Positions 26,993-35,590 of a DNA stretch of 64,000 bases are shown here, piece by piece. Origin of the DNA: Variovorax paradoxus (GTDB lineage Bacteria > Pseudomonadota > Gammaproteobacteria > Burkholderiales > Burkholderiaceae_C). The notes under the pieces were generated by a model. It ran no database searches. It saw only the letters and a list, made by a program, of their open reading frames with translations, and was not told the origin of the DNA. The stretch's first letter is position 1. Each line of letters opens with the position of its first letter. Both the position numbers and the translations under genes were made by a program. The stretch is from the NCBI RefSeq assembly GCF_022009635.1, contig NZ_CP091716.1, forward strand, positions 5,539,501 to 5,603,500, written 5' to 3'.

Positions 26993-27325
26993 ATGTTCCA
27001 CCGTCATTTCATCGCCCTCGCCCTGGCCGCCGTGTCGGTCGCCAGCGTCTCCACCGGTGCATTGGCCGAGACCCAGTGGCAGAAGGACCATCCGCGCCGC
27101 ACCGAGGTCAACCACCGGCTGGCCAACCAGGACCGGCGCATTCACAACGAAGTGAAGACAGGCCAGATCACCCGCGCGCAGGCAGCCGGCCTGCATCATG
27201 AAGACCACCAGATCCGCCGCGAAGAGCATGCGATGGCCAGCCAGAATGGCAGCCACATCACGCGCACCGAGCAGCGCGCGCTGAACCAGCAGGAAAACGC
27301 GGTCAGCCAGCAGATCGGCAAGTAA
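26993..27325 (+). CDS. Small secreted helical protein, unknown function
   Basis: A 110-residue protein preceded by AAGGAG (26982-26987). A clear signal peptide (FIALALAAVSVASVSTGALA, cleavage near residue 26) is followed by about 85 hydrophilic residues rich in His, Gln, Arg and Glu. Repeated HHEDHQIRREEH-like and NQQENAVSQQ-like stretches predict long amphipathic helices. Secreted proteins of this type are common in Burkholderiales without known function; a metal- or stress-related periplasmic role is possible from the histidine content, but this is a guess. A weak inverted repeat follows the stop codon. Confidence 0.75.
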   Translation: MFHRHFIALALAAVSVASVSTGALAETQWQKDHPRRTEVNHRLANQDRRIHNEVKTGQITRAQAAGLHHEDHQIRREEHAMASQNGSHITRTEQRALNQQENAVSQQIGK

Positions 27326-27334
27326 TTACCCGGG

Positions 27335-27371
27335 CGGCGTTGCCGGGCCTCAGGGCCTCAGAGCAACGCCG
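27335..27371. terminator. Possible shared hairpin between convergent genes
   Basis: CGGCGTTG (27335-27342) and CAACGCCG (27364-27371) form an 8-bp inverted repeat around a 21-nt loop that contains a tandem GGGCCTCA repeat. It spans the short gap between two convergent genes and could end both transcripts, but there is no T-run. Confidence 0.3.
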
Positions 27372-28164
27372 TCATCTTCCCGGCCGCAGCCTTCAGCGCG
27401 TCGATGCGCTTCAAAGCATCGTCCATCGACATGCGCGCGGTCGGCGCATGCACGGCCAGCGCGGCGCGCACCGCGCCTTGCGCATCGCGCACCGGCACGG
27501 CCACCGCCACCAGGCCGGCAATGAACTCCTCCCTGTCGCACGAATAGCCTTGCCGGGCGATCTCTTCGCACTCGGCATGCATCGCTTCGGCGGTGGTGAT
27601 GGAGTTGGCGGTCATGCGCTCCAGCGGCAGGCTGCCGATCAGCGCGTCGCGCTCTTTCTTCGGCATCTGCGCAAGAAAGAGCTTGCCGCTGGCGGTGCAG
27701 TGCAGCGGCACGTGCGAGCCCACGTCGAGCGTCAGCCGCAGCGGCCATTGCGCTTCCACGCGGTCGAGGTACAGCACCCGCGCGCCGTCGAGCGTGGTGA
27801 GGTTGCAGGTCTCGCCGACCTCGCGCACCAGTTCCGACAGCACCTCGTGGCGCAGGCCGCGCACCACGCCGTGGTTCAGCGTGTCGAAGGCCAGCTTGCG
27901 CAGCGCGGGGCCGACGCTGAACGAGCGCTCGTCCACGTCGCGCGCCAGAAAGCCGCCGGCCAGCAATTGCGTGCAGATGCGGTGCGCGGTGCCCTTGGGC
28001 AGGCCGAGCTGCGCGGCCAGGTCGGCCAGGGTGAGTGCGCGGCCTTCGTTGGCCAGGAGCGCGAGCAGGCGCAGGCTGCGTTCGGCCGACGAACCGGAGG
28101 CGGATGCGGACTCCGGCTCTTCGATGGAAACCACTGCGGCGGGCGGGCGCGCGGAACGGGGCAT
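27358..28164 (-). CDS. IclR-family transcriptional regulator (divergent from GMC oxidoreductase)
   Basis: A 268-residue IclR regulator with a Ser/Ala/Glu-rich N-terminal extension of about 25 residues. The winged helix-turn-helix (about 26-90, LADLAAQLGLPKGTAHRI) is followed by the effector domain (about 105-260, with ETCNLTTLDGARVLYLDRVE and VPLHCTASGKLFLAQMPKKERD). It resembles the xsc-linked IclR protein more than the sau-linked one in the TASGKLFLAQM region. Divergent from the GMC oxidoreductase/MHS permease operon across about 105 bp that contain a GGAAC-N5-GTTCC palindrome, so it most likely controls that operon and itself. Confidence 0.92.
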   Translation of the reverse strand: MPRSARPPAAVVSIEEPESASASGSSAERSLRLLALLANEGRALTLADLAAQLGLPKGTAHRICTQLLAGGFLARDVDERSFSVGPALRKLAFDTLNHGVVRGLRHEVLSELVREVGETCNLTTLDGARVLYLDRVEAQWPLRLTLDVGSHVPLHCTASGKLFLAQMPKKERDALIGSLPLERMTANSITTAEAMHAECEEIARQGYSCDREEFIAGLVAVAVPVRDAQGAVRAALAVHAPTARMSMDDALKRIDALKAAAGKMTALL

Positions 28165-28183
28165 GCGGGTAAACCTTAAAAAT

Positions 28184-28198
28184 GGAACATTGCGTTCC
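28184..28198. promoter_or_regulatory. Candidate IclR operator, GMC/MHS locus
   Basis: Inverted repeat GGAAC-ATTGC-GTTCC, 20-34 bp upstream of the IclR start and 73-87 bp upstream of the GMC oxidoreductase start. Same half-sites and 5-bp spacer as the repeat before xsc (16187-16201). Confidence 0.5.
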
Positions 28199-28270
28199 GA
28201 AAATCATTAGCCTAGGATGCGGCCGAGCGAAGCGATTGTTCCACTCCCCGAAGCAACAGGCGCCCATTGC

Positions 28271-29911
28271 ATGTCTGAAGAAGAGTTCGACTACATCGTC
28301 GTCGGCGCCGGTTCGGCCGGTTGCGTGCTGGCCGCCCGGCTGAGCGAAGACCCGGCCACGCGCGTGCTGCTGCTCGAAGCGGGGCCGGCGGACCGCTCGC
28401 TCTGGATCCACCTGCCGATCGGCTACGGCAAGACCATGTGGAGCCCGACCTACAACTGGCGCTTCGAGACCGACCCCGATCCCAACATGAACGGCCGGCG
28501 CATCTACTGGCCGCGCGGCAAGACGCTGGGCGGCTCCAGTTCGATCAACGGGCTGATCTACATCCGCGGCCAGCGCGAGGACTACGACCACTGGGCCGCC
28601 CTGGGCAACCCCGGCTGGAGCTACGACGAGGTGCTGCCCTACTTCGTCAAGTCCGAAGGCAACCAGCGCGGCGCCGACGCCTTCCACGGCGCCGGCGGGC
28701 CGCTGAAGGTCTCGGACATCGCCGCCAGGCACGAGCTGATCGAGGCTTTCATCGACGGCGCGCGGCAGACCGGCGTGCCGCGCACCGACGATTTCAACGG
28801 CGCCACGCAGGAAGGCGCGGGCTACTACCAGCTGACCACGCACAAGGGCTGGCGCTGCAGCACCGCCAAGGCCTACCTGACGCCCGCCGTGAAGCAGCGG
28901 CCCAACCTGCGCATCGAGACCGAGGCGCTGGCGGGCAAGCTGGTGCTCGAGGGACGCCGCGCCGTGGGCATCACCTACCGGCAGGACCGCGTGCTCAAGA
29001 CCGCGCGCTGCCGCGCCGAGGTGCTGCTGTCGGCGGGCTCGATCCAGTCGCCGCAGTTGCTGCAGCTCTCGGGCATCGGGCCGCGCGCGCTGCTCGACCG
29101 CCTGGGCGTGCCGGTGGTGCACGAGCTGCCCGGCGTGGGCGAGAACCTGCAGGACCATCTGCAGATACGCCTGGGCTACGAGTGCACCAAGCCCATCACC
29201 ACCAACGACCAGCTCAACTCCTGGTTCGGTCAGATGGGCATGGGCCTGGAATGGCTGCTGCGCCGCACCGGCCCGCTGGCGGTGGGCATCAACCAGGGCG
29301 GCTGCTTCATGCGCGCGCTGAAGGACGATGCCGGCCGGCCGGTGGCGGCCACGCCCGACATCCAGTTCCACGTGGCCACGCTGTCGGCCGACATGGCGGG
29401 CGGCAAGGTGCACCCCTACTCCGGCTTCACGATGTCGGTGTGCCAGCTGCGGCCGGAGTCGCGCGGGCACATCCGCATCCGCTCGCTCGACGCGGCCGAT
29501 CCGCCGGAAATGCAGCCCAACTACCTGGCCACCGAACTCGACCGCGCGACCACCGTGGCCGGCGTGAAGGCGGCCCGCGCCATTGCCGAATCTCCCGCGA
29601 TGCGGCCCTACGTGAAGCGCGAAGTGAAGCCCGGCCCGCAGGCCGCGAGCGACGCCGAGTTGCTGGAGTTCTGCCGCAACAACGGCGCCACCATCTTCCA
29701 CCCCACCGGCACCTGCCGCATGGGCGGCGACACGCTCGCGGTGGTCGATGCGCGCCTGCGCGTGCACGGCGTGGCGGGGCTGCGCGTGATCGACTGCTCG
29801 GCGATGCCCACGCTGGTGTCGGGCAACACCAACGCGCCCGCCGTGATGATGGCCGAGAAGGCCGTCGACCTGATCAGAGAGGACGTGAGAGCGGCAGCCG
29901 CCGCGCACTGA
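28271..29911 (+). CDS. GMC-family FAD-dependent alcohol/choline dehydrogenase
   Basis: A 546-residue GMC oxidoreductase. The N-terminal Rossmann motif is YIVVGAGSAGCVLAARLSE, the first GMC signature lies around GKTLGGSSSINGLIYIRGQ, the second signature in LSAGSIQSPQLLQLSGIGP, and the C-terminal active-site His/Asn region in FHPTGTCRMGG and SGNTNAPAVMMAEKAVDLI. The ATG at 28271 places the FAD motif at residue 8; an upstream in-frame ATG would add 18 residues overlapping the promoter. Members oxidise primary alcohols such as choline or aliphatic alcohols and pass electrons to quinone. An MHS permease follows after 59 bp, suggesting uptake and oxidation of one substrate. The substrate is unknown. 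Confidence 0.9.
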   Translation: MSEEEFDYIVVGAGSAGCVLAARLSEDPATRVLLLEAGPADRSLWIHLPIGYGKTMWSPTYNWRFETDPDPNMNGRRIYWPRGKTLGGSSSINGLIYIRGQREDYDHWAALGNPGWSYDEVLPYFVKSEGNQRGADAFHGAGGPLKVSDIAARHELIEAFIDGARQTGVPRTDDFNGATQEGAGYYQLTTHKGWRCSTAKAYLTPAVKQRPNLRIETEALAGKLVLEGRRAVGITYRQDRVLKTARCRAEVLLSAGSIQSPQLLQLSGIGPRALLDRLGVPVVHELPGVGENLQDHLQIRLGYECTKPITTNDQLNSWFGQMGMGLEWLLRRTGPLAVGINQGGCFMRALKDDAGRPVAATPDIQFHVATLSADMAGGKVHPYSGFTMSVCQLRPESRGHIRIRSLDAADPPEMQPNYLATELDRATTVAGVKAARAIAESPAMRPYVKREVKPGPQAASDAELLEFCRNNGATIFHPTGTCRMGGDTLAVVDARLRVHGVAGLRVIDCSAMPTLVSGNTNAPAVMMAEKAVDLIREDVRAAAAAH

Positions 29912-29970
29912 GTTTTTTGCAGACCCAAGGCCCGCAGAGGCCGCCACGACAAACCTCATCGGAGACAAAC

Positions 29971-31284
29971 ATGAGTGCAAGCGACGAGAAAGCGATTCGC
30001 AGGGTGGTGGTGTCGGCGCTGGTGGGCGCCACCATCGAGTGGTACGACTTCTTCCTGTACGGCGTGGTGGCCGGCATCGTGTTCAACAAGCTCTACTTCC
30101 CGGGCAGCGACCCGGTGGTGTCGACCTTGCTGGCCTACACCACCTTTGCCGTGGGCTTCGTCACGCGGCCGCTGGGCGGCGTGATCTTCGGCCACTTCGG
30201 CGACAAGATCGGCCGCAAGAGCATGCTCATCATCACGCTGATGATCATGGGCGTGGCCACCTTCCTCATCGGGCTGGTGCCCACCTACGCGCAGATCGGC
30301 ATCGCGGCGCCGCTGCTGCTGTTGCTGCTGCGGGTGGCGCAGGGCATCGGCCTGGGCGGCGAATGGGGCGGCGCGGTGCTCATGGCGTACGAATACGCGC
30401 CGAAGGAAAAGCGCGGCTTCTATGCCTCGCTGCCGCAGATCGGGCTGGCCATCGGCCTGTGCCTGGCCTCGGGCGTGGTGGCGCTGCTGTCGTCGCTGCT
30501 GACAGACGAGCAGTTCCTGTCGTGGGGCTGGCGCATCGCCTTCCTGATCTCGGGCGCGATGGTGATGGTGGGCATGTACATCCGCCTGCACGTGAAGGAA
30601 ACGCCGGAGTTCGCGGCCGTGAAGGCGCGCAACGCGGAGCTGCGCATTCCGTTCATGGACATGATCCGCCGCTACCCGGGCAACGTGCTCAAGGGCATGG
30701 GGGCGCGCTACATCGACGGGGTGTTCTTCAACATCTTCGGCGTGTTCTCCATCAACTACCTCACCAGCACCATCAAGATCAGCCGCACGGAGGCGCTGCT
30801 GGGCGTGATGGCCTCGGCGGTGGTGATGTGCTTTGCCATTCCCTTCTTCGGCCGCATGTCGGACCGGCTGGGGCGGCCGCAGGTGTACATGTGGGGTTCG
30901 CTCATCACGGCGGTGTCGGCGTTCCCGGGCTTCTGGCTCATGACGCACAGCGGCGGCAACGTGCTGCTCATCTGGCTGTCGATCATCATTCCCTTCGGCA
31001 TCCTGTATGCGTCTGTCTACGGGCCGGAGGCGGCCCTTTTCTGCGACCTGTTCGACGCCAAGGTGCGCTACACGGGCATCAGCTTCGTCTACCAGTTCTC
31101 GGGCATCTTCGCCTCGGGCATCACGCCGATCATCGCGACGGCGCTGCTGAAGTCGGGCGGTGGCGAGCCTTGGCAGATCTGCCTGTATGTGCTGTTCGCG
31201 GGCGTGGTGTCGGCGGTGTGCGCCTGGATGATCGGGCGCAGCGCCTCGCCGGCGGATGCGCCGGTGGCCGTGGCCTCGCGCTGA
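29971..31284 (+). CDS. MHS-family major facilitator (metabolite:H+ symporter)
   Basis: A 437-residue permease with 12 predicted helices. It has the MHS-subfamily opening (VVVSALVGATIEWYDFFLYG), the conserved loop GHFGDKIGRKSMLIITL, RVAQGIGLGGEWGGAVLMA in helix 4 and WGWRIAFLISG at the end of helix 6. Relatives include ProP, KgtP, ShiA and citrate transporters; they import carboxylates, betaines or shikimate with protons. The ATG at 29971 has a GGAG seven bases upstream. It follows the GMC oxidoreductase gene in the same direction and is probably the substrate importer of that operon, under the divergent IclR protein. Confidence 0.9.
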   Translation: MSASDEKAIRRVVVSALVGATIEWYDFFLYGVVAGIVFNKLYFPGSDPVVSTLLAYTTFAVGFVTRPLGGVIFGHFGDKIGRKSMLIITLMIMGVATFLIGLVPTYAQIGIAAPLLLLLLRVAQGIGLGGEWGGAVLMAYEYAPKEKRGFYASLPQIGLAIGLCLASGVVALLSSLLTDEQFLSWGWRIAFLISGAMVMVGMYIRLHVKETPEFAAVKARNAELRIPFMDMIRRYPGNVLKGMGARYIDGVFFNIFGVFSINYLTSTIKISRTEALLGVMASAVVMCFAIPFFGRMSDRLGRPQVYMWGSLITAVSAFPGFWLMTHSGGNVLLIWLSIIIPFGILYASVYGPEAALFCDLFDAKVRYTGISFVYQFSGIFASGITPIIATALLKSGGGEPWQICLYVLFAGVVSAVCAWMIGRSASPADAPVAVASR

Positions 31285-31302
31285 CGACCTAGCCGTTCTT
31301 TC

Positions 31303-31776
31303 TCAGGGAGCCCCGCCCATGGCGAGCGCGCGCATCACGGCCGCCGTGCGGGTCTCCACGCCCAGCTTCACGTACACATGCTCCAGGTGCTTGTGGACGG
31401 TGCGCGGGCTTATCTCCAGCAGCGCGGCGATCTCGGCGTCGGTCTTGCCGCGCGAGAGCCAGTGCATGACGTCGCCCTCGCGGGGCGTGAGGGCAGCGGG
31501 CGGCGCATCGGGCAACGGCGCATCGGCGCGGCAGGCCAGCCGGTACAGGAAGGCCACCGCCACCGCATGCTCCAGCCCCACGCGCCGGTAGTAGTCGGCC
31601 TGCAGTTCGGCGCGACGGAATTCGCGCCAGCCCGGCGCCTTCGCCGCGATGCGGCGGACCGCGCGCGAGCCGCTGCCGTCGCGCGAGCCGTGATGCCGCA
31701 CGGGCGAGCCCCAGGACTCCAACTGCTCCAGCAGGCGAAGCGCAATTGCGCAATCGTTGCGCGTCAGGTGCGTCAT
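31303..31776 (-). CDS. LuxR-type HTH transcriptional regulator
   Basis: A 157-residue protein with a C-terminal LuxR/FixJ helix-turn-helix (about residues 92-152): LTPREGDVMHWLSRGKTDAEIAALL in broken form, ISPRTVHKHLEHVYVKLGVETRTAAV. The N-terminal 90 residues contain an Arg-rich segment and no recognisable receiver or autoinducer domain, so this is a compact LuxR-type activator whose signal is unclear. Similar proteins have a short helical N-terminal domain of unknown function. It is convergent with the MHS permease and divergent from the DUF1059 gene across 162 bp. Confidence 0.85.
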   Translation of the reverse strand: MTHLTRNDCAIALRLLEQLESWGSPVRHHGSRDGSGSRAVRRIAAKAPGWREFRRAELQADYYRRVGLEHAVAVAFLYRLACRADAPLPDAPPAALTPREGDVMHWLSRGKTDAEIAALLEISPRTVHKHLEHVYVKLGVETRTAAVMRALAMGGAP

Positions 31777-31938
31777 GGCATGCCCCTTTCACGGTGGGTA
31801 CGCATTGCTGCGTATGGCGCCAGCACGCATCGGAACGCAGGATGCTCGCGGGCTCCTTGCCGCAAATTCAGTATAGGCAGGCAGGGAGGGCGTGCGAACC
31901 GCTCGCCGACGAAAGCCCGTTCAACCTGAGGAGCTGCC

Positions 31939-32163
31939 ATGTCACGCCAATACATCGACTGCCGCGAATACCCGAGCACGATGAACTGCAGCGTCGCGCT
32001 CTCGGCAGACACCGAGAGCGAATTGCTCGACGCCGCCGTCCAGCATGCCGTGACGGTCCACGGCCACACCGACACGCCGGAATTGCGCAAGCAGCTGGCG
32101 AGCATGTTCAAGGCCGGTACGCCGCCGCTGCAGACCGCGCCCGCGCAGAAGGCTCCGGCCTGA
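31939..32163 (+). CDS. DUF1059 small protein
   Basis: A 74-residue protein with GAGGAG seven bases before its ATG. It begins SRQYIDCREYPSTMNCSVALSADTE in broken form, with the paired cysteines and the helix EELLDAAVQHAV-like that mark DUF1059, a short domain of unknown function sometimes described as a small metal-binding protein. Histidines in AVQHAVTVHGHTD support possible metal binding. A Pro/Ala-rich tail follows. The next 289 bp before the autotransporter hold a CACGGGCCCGTG palindrome (32245-32256) within a longer hairpin and no gene that can be supported. Confidence 0.82.
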   Translation: MSRQYIDCREYPSTMNCSVALSADTESELLDAAVQHAVTVHGHTDTPELRKQLASMFKAGTPPLQTAPAQKAPA

Positions 32164-32452
32164 CGCCCCCTCCAAAACTGAATACTTTTGCATCCATCAA
32201 GAAACATCGGTTACTTGTGGATGCAGTTCGGCGCAGGGCCCTGCCACGGGCCCGTGCAGGGTCTCTAAAGCACCCCTGTTGCACGCCGATACGCCCCTGG
32301 CAGGTACCCCATTCCGGGCATATCGCCAGCCTGTACGCGTACTTACATTTTTGGCTTGAAGTTTGAGATTTGCGGCCTGTGGAGGAGCAAGGGAGAGCTT
32401 GCTGCTGCATATGGGCGCCTGCACGAAACAAGCCACTAGTGAAGAAGACGCC

Positions 32453-35400
32453 ATGAACAAGATTTTCCGCACCCTCTGGAATCCGACGCTCGGCACCTGG
32501 GTGGCCGCGCCTGAAACTTCGCGCGGCCACGCGCGGTCATCGAGCAAGGGCCGCGACCTGCGGGCCGTGGCCATGGCCGCGCTCTTTCTGGGTGCGGGGC
32601 CTGTGCTGGCCGCAGGCGGCGCGGGCGGCCAGCCCGTCGGCGAAACGACGCTCAACGGCGGCAGCGGCGGCAGCAACGGCAGCGGCGGCAACGGCGGTCT
32701 GAACGACTCGACCCTCAACGCAAGCGGCGGCAGCGGCGGCTCGTCGACGCCTTCAGGCGTCACCGCCGGGTCGGCCGCCAGCATCGGCAGCTTCGGCGGC
32801 GCCACGCCGGGCTCGGGCGGCGCGGCCGGCAGCGGCAGCACCACCGTCAGCCCCGGCGTGATCCGCGGCGCGGACGGCGGCGCGGGCCAGGCCCAGACGG
32901 GCGACGCCAACAACGGAAACGGCTACGGCGGCGGCGGTGGCGGCGGGTTCCAGGGCGCGACGATCGGCAACAACGTCGGCACCTCTTCCAACAGCTACAC
33001 CGGCGGCAACGGCGGCGCGGGCGGCAACGGCTACTGGGCGGCCGGCGGCGGCGGCGCGGGCGGCTACGGCTCCATCCTCAACGGGCCGCTGGGCAGCTAC
33101 ACGGCCACCGGCTCATCGACCGGTGGCGCGGGCGGCAGCGGCGGCAATGCGTTCTCGCAGAGCGGCGGCGGCGGCAGCGGCGGTGGCGGCTTCTACCTGA
33201 ACGCCACCACACCGGGGCTCACCTTCGGCAACACCGGCACCATTGCCGGGGGTGCGGGCGGCGCGGGCGGTTCCGAACTGGCGACGCCGCGCGACAACGC
33301 CTCCGGCGGCGGCGGCGGCGCGGGCGGCCACGGCGCCACGCTGGCGGGCAGCACCGTGCTGGTGACCAACACCGGCCAGATCACAGGGGGCGCGGGCGGC
33401 GCCGGCGGTTCGGCCGGCGGCGCCGCGGGTGGCATCGGCACGCCCGGCGGCGGTGGCGACGGCGGCATCGGCCTTTGGTCCACCGGCAGCGGCGCGACCA
33501 TCACCAACACCGGCGGCATCACCGGCGGCGCAGGTGGCGCGGGCGGCGCCAACAGCAACGGCGGCGCGAGCGGTGCCAACGGCGCGGGCGGCGTGGGCGT
33601 GATGGGCTCCAACCTTGCCATCACCAACAGCGGCAGCATTGCCGGCGGGCTGGGCGGCGACGGCGTGACGCGCGCCTCGGCCGTCGAATTCACCGGCGGC
33701 AGCAACAGCCTGACGCTGAACACGGGCAACGTGCTGACCGGCGCGGTGGCCATCGACAGCGGCGCCACCGCCAGCGTGATCGCCGGCGCCGACGGCCTGA
33801 GCGTGGGCAGCGCCCTGCTGCTCGGCGGCACCGGCACCTTCGACACCAACGGCCACAACCTGAGCTGGACCGGCCCCATCTCCGGCGCCAGCGGCCTCGT
33901 GAAGAACGGCGCCGGCACCTTGACGCTGAGCGGCACCAACACCTACGCCGGCAGCACCAGCGTGAACGCCGGCACGCTGGCCGCCGGCGCGGCCAACACC
34001 TTCAGCAGCGCGAGCGCCTTCACGGTCGGATCGGGCGCCACGCTGGACTTGGCGGGCCACAGTCAGACAGTGGCGTCGCTCGCCAACAGCGGCACGGTCT
34101 CGCTGGTGGGCAGCGCGCCGGGCACCACGCTCACCGTCACCGGCCCGTGGGTGGGCAACGGCGGCACGCTGCGGCTGGGCACGGCGCTGGGCGACAGCAG
34201 CAGCGCGAGCGACCGGCTGATCCTCAGCGGCAGCACCGCCATCGCCAGCGGCACCACCAACGTGCAGATCACCAACCTGGGCGGCCTGGGCGCGCTCACC
34301 TCCGGCAACGGCATCGAGGTGATCAGCGCCATCAACGGCGCCACCACCACCGCGCAGACCACCAAGAGCGCCTTCAGCCTGGCGGGCGGCCACGTGGACG
34401 CCGGCGCCTACCAGTACCGCCTGTACGCGGCCGATGCAAGCGGCGCGGGCGACAACTGGTACCTGCGCTCGACCATGACCGTCGACCCGGTGACCGGCAC
34501 GCCCGTCACCGGCGGCGGCACGACCAGCACCGGTGGCAGCGGCGGCGGCAGCACGAGCGGCGGCGGCGTGGTCGTGCCGACCTACCGCGCCGAAGTGCCG
34601 CTGTACGCCGCGCTGCCCGAGCAGCTGCGCCAGTCCAACCTCGCGATGCTGTCCAACCTGCACCAGCGCGTGGGCGACGACACCGGCGTCAGCCTTTCGG
34701 GCGGCACCAACACGGCCACGCCCGAGATGGGCTACCGCCAGGCCTGGGCCCGCGTCATCAGCACCGACCGCACCATCGGCCAGAGCGGCACGGTCAGCCC
34801 CGGCAGCAGCGGACGCCTCACCGGCTTCCAGGCCGGCACCGACCTGTGGGCCAACCCCAACTGGCGCGTCGGCGTGTACGTGGGCGAACTGGAAGGCGAC
34901 ATGCGCGTGAACGGCTTCGTCGGCGGGCTGCAGAACTCGCTGGCCGGCACCAACAGCCTGCACAGCGAGTACCTGGGCGCCTACGCCACCTGGAAGAACG
35001 ACAGCGGCCTGTACGTGGACGGCGTGCTGCAGGCCGGACGCCACCGCTACACCGAATCGCCCACGCTGGGCTTCTCGAGCACCGGCAAGGGCAACAGCCT
35101 GCTGGCGTCAGTGGAGGTGGGCCAGGCATTCGCCATCGCGCGCGACTGGGTCATCGAGCCGCAGTTGCAGCTGGTGCGCCAGCGGCTGGACCTGGGCGAC
35201 AGCAGCATCATCGGCGCGCTGGTGCAGCAGAACAATCACGACGGCTGGCTGGCGCGCGCGGGCGTGCGTATCAAGGGCGAGATCGCCACGCCCGCCGGCC
35301 GGCTGCAGCCCTACGTGCGCTTCAACGTATACCGCAGCAGCAGCGGCACCGACGTGGCGAACTTCATCGGCCCGGCCGGCGCCACCCCCATCGCCACGCG

Positions 35401-35560
35401 CACCGGCGGCACCAGCACCGAGCTGGCGACCGGCGCCACGCTGCAGCTCACGCAGAGCGCGAGCCTCTACGCGGAAATCGGCAAGCTGTGGTCCGCCGGT
35501 GGCGACACCCGCATCAGGAGCGGCATCGACGCCAGCGTAGGCATGAAGATCCGCTGGTAG
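32453..35560 (+). CDS. Type Va autotransporter with Gly-rich passenger
   Basis: A 1035-residue autotransporter. The start at 32453 begins an extended signal peptide region (MNKIFRTLWNPTLGTWVAAP) followed by the hydrophobic signal ending VLAAGG near residue 52. The passenger (about 52-415) is extremely Gly-rich and has imperfect repeats of the form [IV]TNTGxITGGAGGAGG. A passenger-associated repeat (GTLTLSGTNTYAGSTSVNAG, about residue 486) precedes a helical linker. The beta-barrel (about 755-1035) starts YRQAWARVI, contains GFQAGTDLW and SEYLGAYATW, and ends VGMKIRW with the aromatic terminal residue required for barrel assembly. It should be surface-exposed and may mediate adhesion. Confidence 0.9.
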   Translation: MNKIFRTLWNPTLGTWVAAPETSRGHARSSSKGRDLRAVAMAALFLGAGPVLAAGGAGGQPVGETTLNGGSGGSNGSGGNGGLNDSTLNASGGSGGSSTPSGVTAGSAASIGSFGGATPGSGGAAGSGSTTVSPGVIRGADGGAGQAQTGDANNGNGYGGGGGGGFQGATIGNNVGTSSNSYTGGNGGAGGNGYWAAGGGGAGGYGSILNGPLGSYTATGSSTGGAGGSGGNAFSQSGGGGSGGGGFYLNATTPGLTFGNTGTIAGGAGGAGGSELATPRDNASGGGGGAGGHGATLAGSTVLVTNTGQITGGAGGAGGSAGGAAGGIGTPGGGGDGGIGLWSTGSGATITNTGGITGGAGGAGGANSNGGASGANGAGGVGVMGSNLAITNSGSIAGGLGGDGVTRASAVEFTGGSNSLTLNTGNVLTGAVAIDSGATASVIAGADGLSVGSALLLGGTGTFDTNGHNLSWTGPISGASGLVKNGAGTLTLSGTNTYAGSTSVNAGTLAAGAANTFSSASAFTVGSGATLDLAGHSQTVASLANSGTVSLVGSAPGTTLTVTGPWVGNGGTLRLGTALGDSSSASDRLILSGSTAIASGTTNVQITNLGGLGALTSGNGIEVISAINGATTTAQTTKSAFSLAGGHVDAGAYQYRLYAADASGAGDNWYLRSTMTVDPVTGTPVTGGGTTSTGGSGGGSTSGGGVVVPTYRAEVPLYAALPEQLRQSNLAMLSNLHQRVGDDTGVSLSGGTNTATPEMGYRQAWARVISTDRTIGQSGTVSPGSSGRLTGFQAGTDLWANPNWRVGVYVGELEGDMRVNGFVGGLQNSLAGTNSLHSEYLGAYATWKNDSGLYVDGVLQAGRHRYTESPTLGFSSTGKGNSLLASVEVGQAFAIARDWVIEPQLQLVRQRLDLGDSSIIGALVQQNNHDGWLARAGVRIKGEIATPAGRLQPYVRFNVYRSSSGTDVANFIGPAGATPIATRTGGTSTELATGATLQLTQSASLYAEIGKLWSAGGDTRIRSGIDASVGMKIRW

Positions 35561-35590
35561 TCGCGCGCCGCATCAGCGCGGTCAGCGCGG

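Noticed and set aside
32239..32261. Hairpin CCCTG-C-CACGGGCCCGTG-CAGGG as terminator of the DUF1059 gene
   Set aside because: It lies 75 bp downstream of the stop without a T-run. Its role is unclear, so it is not listed as a terminator.
32640..33700. Dense GGCGGC repeats that look like a satellite or CRISPR-like array
   Set aside because: They are the codons of the glycine-rich passenger; spacing is irregular, units differ and the reading frame is continuous.
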